From UBA4416 sp044353195 (GTDB taxonomy: Bacteria; Bacteroidota; Bacteroidia; B-17B0; Aurantibacillaceae), in NCBI GenBank assembly GCA_044353195.1, contig JBILCJ010000018.1:1-19289 (forward strand): DNA of 19,289 bases, in the 5' to 3' direction. Below are positions 7,093 through 15,142 of this stretch, piece after piece. Within the stretch, counting starts at the first letter, position 1; each line of letters starts with the position of its first letter. The notes under the pieces are model-generated. The model was not told the DNA's origin, searched no databases, and saw only the letters and a program-made list of their open reading frames with translations. Made by a program: the position numbers and the translations under genes.

Positions 7093-8382
7093 ATGACCTA
7101 TCAGCAAACAATTGACTATTTATTTTCTAGACTACCAATGTTTCAGCGCGTTGGGGCAGCAGCTTATAAAGCAAATTTAGACAATACGATTTCAATTTGT
7201 AAAGCACTAGGCAATCCAGAAAAAAAAATAAAATGTGTACATGTTGCTGGAACAAATGGAAAAGGCTCTTCTTCACATATGTTGGCGGCCATATTACAGC
7301 AAGCAGGCTATAAAACAGGTTTGTACACATCGCCACATTTGATAGATTTTAGAGAACGCATAAAAATTAATGGCAAACTAATTCCAAAAACAGATGTCGT
7401 TAAATTTGTAGAGAACTATAAAACCATATTTGAAGACATTGAACCTTCTTTTTTTGAATGGACTGTTGGATTAGCCTTTCACTATTTCGCAGAACAAGAA
7501 GTTGATGTTGCAATTATTGAAGTTGGGTTAGGTGGCAGGCTAGATTCAACAAATGTAATTAAACCGCAATGTTGCTTAATCACAAATATCGGTTTCGATC
7601 ATGTGAATTTACTTGGAAATACGCTACCTTTAATAGCAGCTGAAAAGGCAGGAATCATTAAAGAAAAAATACCAGTTGTAATTAGTCAAACTCAACTTGA
7701 TGTGTTATCAGTATTTAATACAAAAGCACAATCCTTAAAAGCACCTATAATATTTGCGGATAAACAATATAAAATACTTTCGCATGACTTTCAAGATGGG
7801 CTATTATGTGTTGAACTATTGGAAAAAATAACTAATAACACACAACATTATAAACTTGACTTGACTGGTACTTATCAACTAAAAAATCTTCAAGGTGTTT
7901 TATCATGTATAAAGAGTTTAAAACAAAAAGGCTTTTTAATTGAAGATGAAAATGTTTTATACGCTTTACAACATGTAAAAAAACTAACTGGCTTAATGGG
8001 TCGTTGGCAAATACTAAGTGAAAAACCTCTAATAATAGCAGATACAGGGCATAACGAAGACGGCATAACAGAAGTCGTAAAAAACATTGAACGTTATTCT
8101 TATAAAAAATTGCACATGATTATTGGTGTTGTTAATGATAAGGATGTAACCAGTATTTTAAAACTCCTGCCTAAAAATGCCACATATTACTTTTGTAAAG
8201 CAAATATCCCAAGAGCATTACCTGAAAAAGAGTTGTTTGATTTAGCAAAACAACATGACTTAAAAGGAAAGAAATTTGCCTCCGTAGCATTGGCTTTATC
8301 AGAAGCTAAAAAAGTGGCTAAAGCAGATGATTTGATATTTATTGGCGGTAGTACATTCACGGTGGCGGATGCTATTCAATGA
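7093..8382 (+). CDS. folC: Folylpolyglutamate synthase / dihydrofolate synthase
   Basis: ATP-dependent Mur-ligase-type enzyme that adds glutamate to folates; the bacterial form usually also joins dihydropteroate and glutamate to make dihydrofolate. The 429-residue length is typical. Key segments are the P-loop HVAGTNGKGSSS (50-61), TSPHLIDFRERIKING (78-92, folate-binding/omega-loop region), EVGLGGRLDSTN (141-152), NIGFDHVNLLG (163-173) and AEKAGIIK (181-188, the lysine that is carbamylated in many Mur ligases). LMGRWQ and ADTGHNEDG mark the start of the C-terminal domain. It follows the TonB-like gene by 48 bp with no convincing promoter, so it may be read through from that operon. Confidence 0.96.
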   Translation: MTYQQTIDYLFSRLPMFQRVGAAAYKANLDNTISICKALGNPEKKIKCVHVAGTNGKGSSSHMLAAILQQAGYKTGLYTSPHLIDFRERIKINGKLIPKTDVVKFVENYKTIFEDIEPSFFEWTVGLAFHYFAEQEVDVAIIEVGLGGRLDSTNVIKPQCCLITNIGFDHVNLLGNTLPLIAAEKAGIIKEKIPVVISQTQLDVLSVFNTKAQSLKAPIIFADKQYKILSHDFQDGLLCVELLEKITNNTQHYKLDLTGTYQLKNLQGVLSCIKSLKQKGFLIEDENVLYALQHVKKLTGLMGRWQILSEKPLIIADTGHNEDGITEVVKNIERYSYKKLHMIIGVVNDKDVTSILKLLPKNATYYFCKANIPRALPEKELFDLAKQHDLKGKKFASVALALSEAKKVAKADDLIFIGGSTFTVADAIQ

Positions 8383-8432
8383 AATTAAACACCTTCGTTA
8401 AAAAAAGTTAATCATCTAAACAATCTAAATTT

Positions 8433-8440
8433 TAGTTTTG
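8433..8440 (+). promoter_or_regulatory. -7 promoter motif before the histidine kinase
   Basis: TAGTTTTG exactly fits TAnnTTTG and lies 14 bp before the kinase ATG, in a 72-bp gap after folC. A recognisable -33 TTG is absent. It probably starts the kinase-regulator-cysteine-repeat transcript with a very short leader. Confidence 0.5.
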
Positions 8441-8454
8441 TACATTTACTTAGC

Positions 8455-10041
8455 ATGAGCAAGTATAATTTAGGCATAATATCCGTTTTAGTTGGAGTAG
8501 CGTTGGTTGCACTTATTGCCGTTCAAATATATTGGATACAAAGTTCTGTTAAACTAAAAGAAGAGGAATTTGAACGCTCAGTAAATGAAGCATTAAAATC
8601 TACAGCTAATAAACTCGAAAAAATCGCCTATTCAAACAAAATTTCTAAAAAAATAAAACTTCGTAAGCAAGGTGTTAAAATAACAAAACCTGCATTAAAA
8701 ACAGTTGCTAATCCAAGCGGAAAAGATGTTCAGGTAAGAATTTTTGAAGAATTAAGTACCGATTCTTGTGGCGTTGTGACGAGTAAAATGTCGCAAAAAG
8801 AGTTTATTGGAGACTCGATCAATTCTAAAAATCATTTTACTCCCTATGAATCCATAGAAAAAACACAAGACAGAGTAAGTCAAGCGAAAAATTTCGAGAA
8901 TTTACGTCATGAGTTGATGCAAAATAAAAATGAAATTGTAAATGACTTATACGATGAATTAATTAGTATCAATGTTTATAAAGACTATAAGCCAAAGGTT
9001 GACTCGCTCATGCTTGATACGATTTTAAAACAAGAACTAATAGATGGAGGTATTACAACAAACTTCAAATATTCTATTTCAAACAAATTAGGTGATTCGA
9101 AAACAAATGGTAATTATAAAGAACCGCAAATGGACTGCGATTCCGTATCGTGTTTCTTTGCTATTAATTTATCACCTAACAATGTATATGTAACGCCACA
9201 ATTTTTAAGTGTGCATTTTCCTAATCAGAAAAACTTCTTACTCCAAAAAATGTGGCTCATGCTATGTGTTTCAGGTATGGTTATTTTAATACTCATTCTC
9301 GCGTTTTACTATACCATTTCCACCATCTCCAAACAAAAAAAATTATCAGATATTAAAAATGACTTCATTAGCAACATGACTCATGAGTTTAAAACGCCAA
9401 TTAGCACTATTTCGCTAGCCTGCGAAATGCTCATTGACGGATCTGTTTCTAAGACGCCAGAAAAACAAAGTCGCTTCATGCAAATGATAAGAGACGAAAA
9501 TAAGCGTTTAAGCATCTTAGTAGAAAGCATCTTACAAACTTCTATACTAGATAAAGGAGAATTTAAACTCAAGCGCTCAGAAAACGATGTGCACGATATT
9601 ATTGAACAAGCCATCCAAAACACACAACTTTTAATTGATGCTCGAGAAGGTATTATTAGTAAACAATTAAATGCAAAAAATTACGTTATCAATGCAGATA
9701 AACTTCATTTAACTAATATTATTTTCAATTTAATAGATAATGCCATAAAATATTCGCAAGTAAAACCCGAGATTCTTATTACGACAAAAGATACTGAAAA
9801 TGGAATTGAAATTACCATAAAAGATAACGGAATTGGTATTAGTAAAGAGGATCAACGAAAAATATTTGACAAGTTTTATAGGGTGCCAACAGGCAATGTT
9901 CACAACGTAAAAGGCTTTGGTTTAGGATTAAGTTATGTTCAGGCGGTCGTTTTTAAGCATAATGGCACAATTAATGTTAGTAGTGAATTAGGAAAAGGCA
10001 GTTCGTTTAAAATAATAATGCCTTACAATGAAGTAATTTAA
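8455..10041 (+). CDS. Sensor histidine kinase (RprX-like)
   Basis: Membrane sensor that autophosphorylates on histidine and passes phosphate to the response regulator encoded 16 bp downstream. The 528 residues have a first membrane helix (about 6-28), a periplasmic sensor region of about 235 residues with no family I can name (29-264), and a second helix (about 266-288). No obvious HAMP segment precedes the HisKA domain, whose H-box is SNMTHEFKTPIS with phospho-acceptor His310. The ATPase domain has N-box NIIFNLIDNAIKYS (421-434), G1 KDNGIGIS (456-463), F-box KIFDKFYRV (469-477), G2 VKGFGLGLSYV (485-495) and a final GKGSSFKI. The sensor region contains Cys105, Cys228 and Cys233 (MDCDSVSC), which is of interest because a cysteine-rich secreted protein is encoded in the same unit. 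The signal is unknown. Confidence 0.95.
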   Translation: MSKYNLGIISVLVGVALVALIAVQIYWIQSSVKLKEEEFERSVNEALKSTANKLEKIAYSNKISKKIKLRKQGVKITKPALKTVANPSGKDVQVRIFEELSTDSCGVVTSKMSQKEFIGDSINSKNHFTPYESIEKTQDRVSQAKNFENLRHELMQNKNEIVNDLYDELISINVYKDYKPKVDSLMLDTILKQELIDGGITTNFKYSISNKLGDSKTNGNYKEPQMDCDSVSCFFAINLSPNNVYVTPQFLSVHFPNQKNFLLQKMWLMLCVSGMVILILILAFYYTISTISKQKKLSDIKNDFISNMTHEFKTPISTISLACEMLIDGSVSKTPEKQSRFMQMIRDENKRLSILVESILQTSILDKGEFKLKRSENDVHDIIEQAIQNTQLLIDAREGIISKQLNAKNYVINADKLHLTNIIFNLIDNAIKYSQVKPEILITTKDTENGIEITIKDNGIGISKEDQRKIFDKFYRVPTGNVHNVKGFGLGLSYVQAVVFKHNGTINVSSELGKGSSFKIIMPYNEVI

Positions 10042-10057
10042 AAACTAATTAAAAAAA

Positions 10058-10765
10058 ATGAGTATGGACAACGTAAAAACACAAATTTTATTAGTAGAAG
10101 ACGATGCTAATTTAGGGACTTTGCTACAAGAATACTTGGAAGCAAAAGGATTTGAAACAAAACTGGCTACAGACGGAAAAAAAGGATTTGACGCATTTTG
10201 CAAACAAGGTTTTGATTTACTGTTGCTTGATGTGATGATGCCCGTAAAAGATGGCATTACCCTTGCTAAAGAAATCAGAGTAACAGATAAAAACGTGCCG
10301 ATCATTTTCTTAACTGCAAAAAGCATGAAAGAAGATACCATGGAAGGATTTAATGCTGGCGCGGACGATTACATCACTAAGCCATTTAGCATGGAGGAGC
10401 TTTTAGCAAGAGTTAACGCAGTATTACGAAGAAGCAGTAAGCAACGCGTTCATAATGCAGATGATTCAACTTTTAGCATTGGAACCTATGCATTTAATTC
10501 AAAAAACCAAGTGTTAATGCTTGCTAATAAAGAACAAAAGCTAACAACCAAAGAAAGCGAATTGATGAGACTTCTTTGCATTCACAAAAATGATGTATTA
10601 GATAGAAATTTTGCACTGAAAACAATTTGGCATGATGACAACTATTTCAATGGAAGAAGTATGGATGTTTACATTGCTAAACTTCGCAAATTCCTGAAAG
10701 ACGATTCAAAAGTAGAAATTGTCAACGTACACGGAAAAGGATTTAAATTATTAGTGAATTCATAA
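10058..10765 (+). CDS. OmpR-family response regulator (RprY-like)
   Basis: DNA-binding regulator paired with the upstream kinase. The 235 residues comprise a receiver domain (about 8-122) and a winged-helix DNA-binding domain (about 138-233). Receiver residues are the acidic pair Asp15/Asp16 in LLVEDDANLG, phospho-acceptor Asp58 in LLLLDVMMPVKDG, Thr86 in IIFLTAK and Lys108 in YITKPF. The output domain has LTTKESELMRLL (162-173), the recognition-helix area GRSMDVYIAKLRKFL (199-213) and the wing VHGKGFKLL. The receiver closely resembles Bacteroides RprY as I recall it. A second ATG two codons later (10064) is an equally possible start. The next gene begins 2 bp after its stop, so it is translationally coupled to the cysteine-repeat protein. 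Confidence 0.95.
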   Translation: MSMDNVKTQILLVEDDANLGTLLQEYLEAKGFETKLATDGKKGFDAFCKQGFDLLLLDVMMPVKDGITLAKEIRVTDKNVPIIFLTAKSMKEDTMEGFNAGADDYITKPFSMEELLARVNAVLRRSSKQRVHNADDSTFSIGTYAFNSKNQVLMLANKEQKLTTKESELMRLLCIHKNDVLDRNFALKTIWHDDNYFNGRSMDVYIAKLRKFLKDDSKVEIVNVHGKGFKLLVNS

Positions 10766-10767
10766 AG

Positions 10768-11196
10768 ATGTTTTTGAAGAAATTACCACTTTCACTCATA
10801 GTACTATTTACTATCATTGAAGGTGGTTTTTTTTATGCCCAAGAAATTCCATCAAACTACATTTGCCCGCGTGGCAATCCCGGTCATGGTGGGTTTATTT
10901 GTCAATGTTCAAATCCTACAAAATACTTCGATTCCATTTCATTAAAACAATTACGCATTCAATCATATTGCCCAAGAGGTATTCATAATTTTATTTGCCA
11001 GTGTACAAATCCTATAACCAAAATTGATACTGTTATTATTACAAAACTTCGTAAATACAAATACTGCCCACAAGGTATTCATGATACTTATTGCCAATGC
11101 GGCCCAAATAGATATCCAACCGACAAAAAATACATCATCGGTAAAAAACCTAAGAAGTTTATTCGAAAGCGTAAATCACCCAGATTAGAACAATAA
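10768..11196 (+). CDS. Secreted protein with three Cys-Pro-Gly/Cys-Gln-Cys repeats
   Basis: I do not recognise this 142-aa protein. It has a signal peptide (about 1-25, cleavage likely after YAQ), then three copies of a CP[RQ]G...CQC unit: Cys33/45/47, Cys68/77/79 and Cys100/109/111. Units 2 and 3 have identical spacing (C-x8-C-x-C) and start 32 residues apart; unit 1 carries a 3-residue insertion (NPGHGGF). Two 20-residue linkers alike in pattern (SNPTKYFDSISLKQLR and TNPITKIDTVIITKLR) join the units. The tail is strongly basic (KKPKKFIRKRK). Nine cysteines and several histidines (His40, His73, His105) would suit metal binding or three disulfide-stabilised modules in the periplasm (inference). 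The ATG is 2 bp after the response-regulator stop. Annotation as hypothetical is the safe choice. Confidence 0.85.
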   Translation: MFLKKLPLSLIVLFTIIEGGFFYAQEIPSNYICPRGNPGHGGFICQCSNPTKYFDSISLKQLRIQSYCPRGIHNFICQCTNPITKIDTVIITKLRKYKYCPQGIHDTYCQCGPNRYPTDKKYIIGKKPKKFIRKRKSPRLEQ

Positions 11197-11210
11197 AGTT
11201 GGGAAATCTC

Positions 11211-11252
11211 CTAAAAGTGACTTATTTTGTAAAAGAAATAATTCACTTTTAG
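11211..11252 (+). terminator. Strong hairpin ending at the murF-alr start codon
   Basis: CTAAAAGTGA (11211-11220) and TCACTTTTAG (11243-11252) pair perfectly over 10 bp. After one C/T mismatch the stem continues for 7 more pairs (11222-11228 with 11235-11241, one G-U), leaving a 6-base loop. It lies 14 bp after the stop of the cysteine-repeat gene and has the A-run/T-run shape of an AT-rich intrinsic, possibly bidirectional, terminator. It also ends one base before the TTG start of murF-alr, so it could instead restrict translation of that gene. No long T-run follows the stem. Confidence 0.6.
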
Positions 11253-11253
11253 T

Positions 11254-13722
11254 TTGTATAAAACAACACATATTTCAGAAATTTTAAACGCTAAGTGTAT
11301 TGGTCATTCAAACCATGACGTCAAACATTTGCTCATTGATAGTAGACAATTAACTGAACCTAATCAAACCTTATTTATTGCTCTTATTTCTAAAAGAAAC
11401 GATGCACATCAATACATTTTTCATTTATATCAAAGTGGCGTTAAAACATTTTTAGTCAGTTACATTCCTGAAAACTGCAAACAAATTTCAGATGCGTGTT
11501 TTATTATAGTTGACGACACCCTTACTTCGCTGCAAAAATTAACAAGCTACCATCGCCATCAATTCAATATCCCAACCATAGGCATTACTGGTAGCAACGG
11601 AAAGACGATTGTAAAAGAATGGCTATATCAACTCCTAAAAAACGATTATTCCATTTGCCGAAGTCCAAAAAGTTTTAATTCGCAAATAGGAGTTCCATTA
11701 TCAGTTTGGCAATTAAATAATCAACACAACCTCGCTATTTTTGAAGCTGGCATTTCCGAAAAAGGAGAAATGAAATTGCTCGAAGAAATTATAAAACCTT
11801 CGATCGGAATTTTAACCTCTCTGGGAACAGCACACGACGAAGGCTTTGCAGACACAAGCGCAAAACTCAAAGAAAAATTAATTTTATTTAAACAGTGTGA
11901 TATAACGATCATTAATGCGTTATCTATTCATGCTCAATTAAACGATATACATAAATATGCAAAAAACGCATTTATCATTTCGGAAGAAGAAAGTGCTAAT
12001 CTTCAAATTTTAAAAATAGATTCTAATTTACATGCCACTAAAATTACTGGTATTTTTAATAAAGAAACATATAGCATATCCATTCCTTTCACTGATAAAG
12101 CGAGCATTCACAATGCCATTACCTGTTGGGGTACCTTGTTACATTTATCAATTCCAAACGAAATGATTGAAAGCAGAATGCAAAATTTGCAATCTGTTGA
12201 AATGCGATTAGAATTAAAATTGGCTAATAATAATTGCATATTAATAAACGACTTTTATAATTCAGATATTAATTCCTTAGAAATTGCTTTGCATTATCAA
12301 AAGCAACAACACCGTGGCGGAAAAAAAATAGTTGTTTTATCTGATATTGAACAAACCGGAAAACACGCAAAACAATTGTACGAAGAGGTTTCGGCCCTAC
12401 TCAACTTTTTTAACATAGATGTTGTGATTGGAATTGGAAAAGAAATTTCTCGTCAACAAACTAGCTTTAAAGGTGAATGCTACTTTTTTGACAACACATC
12501 TGATTTTTTAAATGATATAAAGACACACCCAAATTTACAATTTCATCATGCCATCCTATTATTGAAAGGCGCTCGCAGATTTGGTTTTGAAAACATCAGT
12601 AAACAATTACAACAAAAAAGTCACGACACTATTTTAGAAATAAATTTAAATAGCTTAGTTCAAAATTTAAATTTTTACCGCTCACAAATAAGTAACGAAA
12701 CCTTGATCATGTGCATGGTTAAAGCAACTGGTTATGGTGCTGGAAGTTCAGAAATTGCCTTTACGCTTCAACATCACAACGTAAATTATTTGGCTGTTGC
12801 TTATACAGACGAAGGTGTTGATTTACGAAAAACTGGCATTCATTTACCAATCATGGTGATGAGTCCTGAAGAATCTTCTTATGATGATTTAATTGATTAT
12901 AAACTAGAGCCCGAAATTTATTCGTTTAAAGTAGCTCACGAATTTATAAATGCCCTTCAAAATAAAGCAATTGCAGAGCCCTATCCTATTCATATCAAAC
13001 TCGATACTGGTATGCACCGATTGGGCTTTGAAGAAAAAGACATACGTGAATTAATTGAACTTTTGAAAAGAGAAAAAAGTTTACAAGTAAAAAGTATTTT
13101 TTCGCACTTAGTGGCGAGCGATAATGAATCTTTTGATGATTATACACATAAACAAATTTCGTTATTTGATAATGCAGCACAACAAATAGAAAATGCAATT
13201 GGTTATCACACCTTAAAACACATTTGCAATTCTGGAGCCATCACCCGTTTTAAGCAAGCTCATTACAACATGGTGCGTTTAGGTATTGGCATGTATGGCA
13301 TCGGATTTAATCACTTTGAAAAACAACATCTAAAAAATATTAGTACGTTAAAAACTCGTGTATCGCAACTTAAAAACCTAAAAGCTGGAGATACAGTTGG
13401 CTATAGCAGAAATGCCATGATAACCCAAGATACAACAATAGCAACTATTCCAATTGGTTATGCTGATGGATTTAGTAGAAAATTAGGCAACGGTCATTTT
13501 AGTGTTTCTATAAACAATCAAACAGCCTACACTGTGGGAAATATTTGCATGGATATGTGTATGGTTGACGTAACAGGGCTAAATTGCAAAGAAGGCGATG
13601 ATGTTGTTATTTATGAAACTAACGAACAGCTTCATCAATTATCCCTAGCTATGGAAACAATTCCCTATGAAGTATTAACTGGAATTTCTTCACGTGTAAA
13701 AAGAGTGTATGTACAAGAGTAA
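11254..13722 (+). CDS. murF-alr: Bifunctional UDP-MurNAc-tripeptide:D-Ala-D-Ala ligase / alanine racemase
   Basis: One 822-aa polypeptide joins two cell-wall activities, a fusion known in Bacteroidota. Residues 1 to about 455 are MurF, which adds D-Ala-D-Ala to the UDP-MurNAc peptide: LLIDSRQL (26-33), P-loop GITGSNGKT (110-118), SFNSQIGVPLSV (140-151), EAGISEKGEM (164-173), MRLE and INDFYNSDINSL (331-342). Residues about 458-822 are a PLP-dependent alanine racemase: MVKATGYGAG with PLP lysine Lys490, KLDTGMHRLGF (582-592), HICNSGAI, MVRLGIGMYG (673-682), VGYSRN with catalytic Tyr717, IPIGYADG, and NICMDMCMVDV. The start is a TTG at 11254: an in-frame TAA lies at 11239-11241 and no ATG occurs before the conserved region. 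The next gene overlaps its end by 14 bp. Confidence 0.95.
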   Translation: MYKTTHISEILNAKCIGHSNHDVKHLLIDSRQLTEPNQTLFIALISKRNDAHQYIFHLYQSGVKTFLVSYIPENCKQISDACFIIVDDTLTSLQKLTSYHRHQFNIPTIGITGSNGKTIVKEWLYQLLKNDYSICRSPKSFNSQIGVPLSVWQLNNQHNLAIFEAGISEKGEMKLLEEIIKPSIGILTSLGTAHDEGFADTSAKLKEKLILFKQCDITIINALSIHAQLNDIHKYAKNAFIISEEESANLQILKIDSNLHATKITGIFNKETYSISIPFTDKASIHNAITCWGTLLHLSIPNEMIESRMQNLQSVEMRLELKLANNNCILINDFYNSDINSLEIALHYQKQQHRGGKKIVVLSDIEQTGKHAKQLYEEVSALLNFFNIDVVIGIGKEISRQQTSFKGECYFFDNTSDFLNDIKTHPNLQFHHAILLLKGARRFGFENISKQLQQKSHDTILEINLNSLVQNLNFYRSQISNETLIMCMVKATGYGAGSSEIAFTLQHHNVNYLAVAYTDEGVDLRKTGIHLPIMVMSPEESSYDDLIDYKLEPEIYSFKVAHEFINALQNKAIAEPYPIHIKLDTGMHRLGFEEKDIRELIELLKREKSLQVKSIFSHLVASDNESFDDYTHKQISLFDNAAQQIENAIGYHTLKHICNSGAITRFKQAHYNMVRLGIGMYGIGFNHFEKQHLKNISTLKTRVSQLKNLKAGDTVGYSRNAMITQDTTIATIPIGYADGFSRKLGNGHFSVSINNQTAYTVGNICMDMCMVDVTGLNCKEGDDVVIYETNEQLHQLSLAMETIPYEVLTGISSRVKRVYVQE

Positions 13723-15136
13723 TTTCAGAAAACAATTGTTTGATTTTAGTTGTTTGAAAATAGCTAAATTAGCTATCCTTGTTTTATGTGTCTATAGTTT
13801 TATGTTCTTGACTTCATGCAACAATGAACCAAATAACCCGTCTCCAAAACATTCTATCACAAACCCAACCTTTGTGGAAATTGCTCCAATTATTTTTAAA
13901 AATTGCACGCCTTGCCACAGACCCGGAGAAAGTGGTCCGTTTGAATTAATGAATTACGACGACGTAAAAAAATATGCTAATAAAATTAAATTTGTAACTC
14001 GAACACGCTACATGCCACCTTGGCCTGCTGATGCAACATACACGCACTTTATTGGCGAACGCCTATTGACAGATGAAGAAATTGAAACTATAAAAGTTTG
14101 GGTTGAAAACAAAACACCGCTTGGCGATGCTTCAAAAATACCAAGCGCACCAACCTTTTACAAAGGTTCTCATTTTGCCAAGCCCGATACCGTTATACGA
14201 TTCAAAGATTTAGTTCCGATAAAAGGAAATGGAACAGACTATTTTTACATCATCAAAATGCCAATGCAATTTAGTAAAGACACTTTCGTGCGCTACTTTG
14301 AATTTGTGCCATCACACCATAAATTCGTACATCATGTTAATGGACATTTGATTAACTATTCATTAAATTCTAAAAAAAATAACAGCCAGGGTTTATCCTA
14401 TGCCATAGATGAATACAGCGATTACAAAGCTTTGTACAAGCAAATGAATATTTTAAATGATGACGGAACATTTCCAACACTCACACCAAACACCGTTTAT
14501 TATTTACCAGGTTATGTGCCTCCAACTTATCCTTCAGGCATTGGTGGTTACAGAGTCAATAAAACATCGAGTATTTTAATTAAAAGTATTCACTACGCAC
14601 CAACCAATAAAGACAGGCTCGACAGCTCTTACATCAATATTTTTTACGGACCAAAACCAAAGCGTCCCATTTTTGAAACGCAATTAGGAACTTTTGGTAT
14701 TTCAAACATTGAGCCCGAATTAATTTTACAACCCAACCAAATTCAAACCTTTACCACCAAAGCAACATTAGATGCAGATATTTCGATGTTATCTATAAAT
14801 CCACACATGCACTTATTAGGCAAATCGTTTTGGGCATTTGCTATCAAACCAAATGGGGATACCATTCCACTTATTAAAATACGCAAATGGGATTTTAAAT
14901 GGCAATATTATTACACCTTCGAACATCCTATTAAAATTGAAAAAGGAACAACCATCAATGTTTTTGGAACGTTTGATAATACCAACAAAAATCCAAACAA
15001 TCCAAACAGTCCGCCAAAACTAGTAACACAAGGTGATGGTATAAAAAGCATGAAATCAACTGAAGAAATGTTTCAGTTTATATTTACGTATTTACCCTAT
15101 CAAGCAGGTGATGAGAAAATTAATTTAAAAGAATAA
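13709..15136 (+). CDS. Lipoprotein with cytochrome c motif and copper type II monooxygenase-like domain
   Basis: A predicted exported lipoprotein: basic N-region, hydrophobic segment (about 19-34) and lipobox LTSC with Cys37. A haem-binding motif CTPCH (66-70) follows, and Met102 in RYMPPW is a candidate axial ligand, so residues about 52-140 look like a small c-type cytochrome domain. The rest resembles the copper type II ascorbate-dependent (PHM/DBH-like) monooxygenase fold and shows the whole ligand set: His208-His209 in VHHVNGH, His295 in SIHYAPT, His366 and His368 in NPHMHLLG, and Met454 in STEEMFQ. The likely chemistry is copper oxygenation or another redox reaction with the haem as electron carrier; substrate unknown. 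The ATG overlaps the end of murF-alr by 14 bp and rsmI starts 6 bp after the stop, so it sits inside an operon. Starts further down would damage the signal peptide. Confidence 0.85.
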   Translation: MYKSNFRKQLFDFSCLKIAKLAILVLCVYSFMFLTSCNNEPNNPSPKHSITNPTFVEIAPIIFKNCTPCHRPGESGPFELMNYDDVKKYANKIKFVTRTRYMPPWPADATYTHFIGERLLTDEEIETIKVWVENKTPLGDASKIPSAPTFYKGSHFAKPDTVIRFKDLVPIKGNGTDYFYIIKMPMQFSKDTFVRYFEFVPSHHKFVHHVNGHLINYSLNSKKNNSQGLSYAIDEYSDYKALYKQMNILNDDGTFPTLTPNTVYYLPGYVPPTYPSGIGGYRVNKTSSILIKSIHYAPTNKDRLDSSYINIFYGPKPKRPIFETQLGTFGISNIEPELILQPNQIQTFTTKATLDADISMLSINPHMHLLGKSFWAFAIKPNGDTIPLIKIRKWDFKWQYYYTFEHPIKIEKGTTINVFGTFDNTNKNPNNPNSPPKLVTQGDGIKSMKSTEEMFQFIFTYLPYQAGDEKINLKE

Positions 15137-15142
15137 AAAATA

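Noticed and set aside
11223..11229. TATTTTG as a -7 motif for murF-alr
   Set aside because: It is one base short of the consensus spacing and lies within the hairpin stem; too weak to call.
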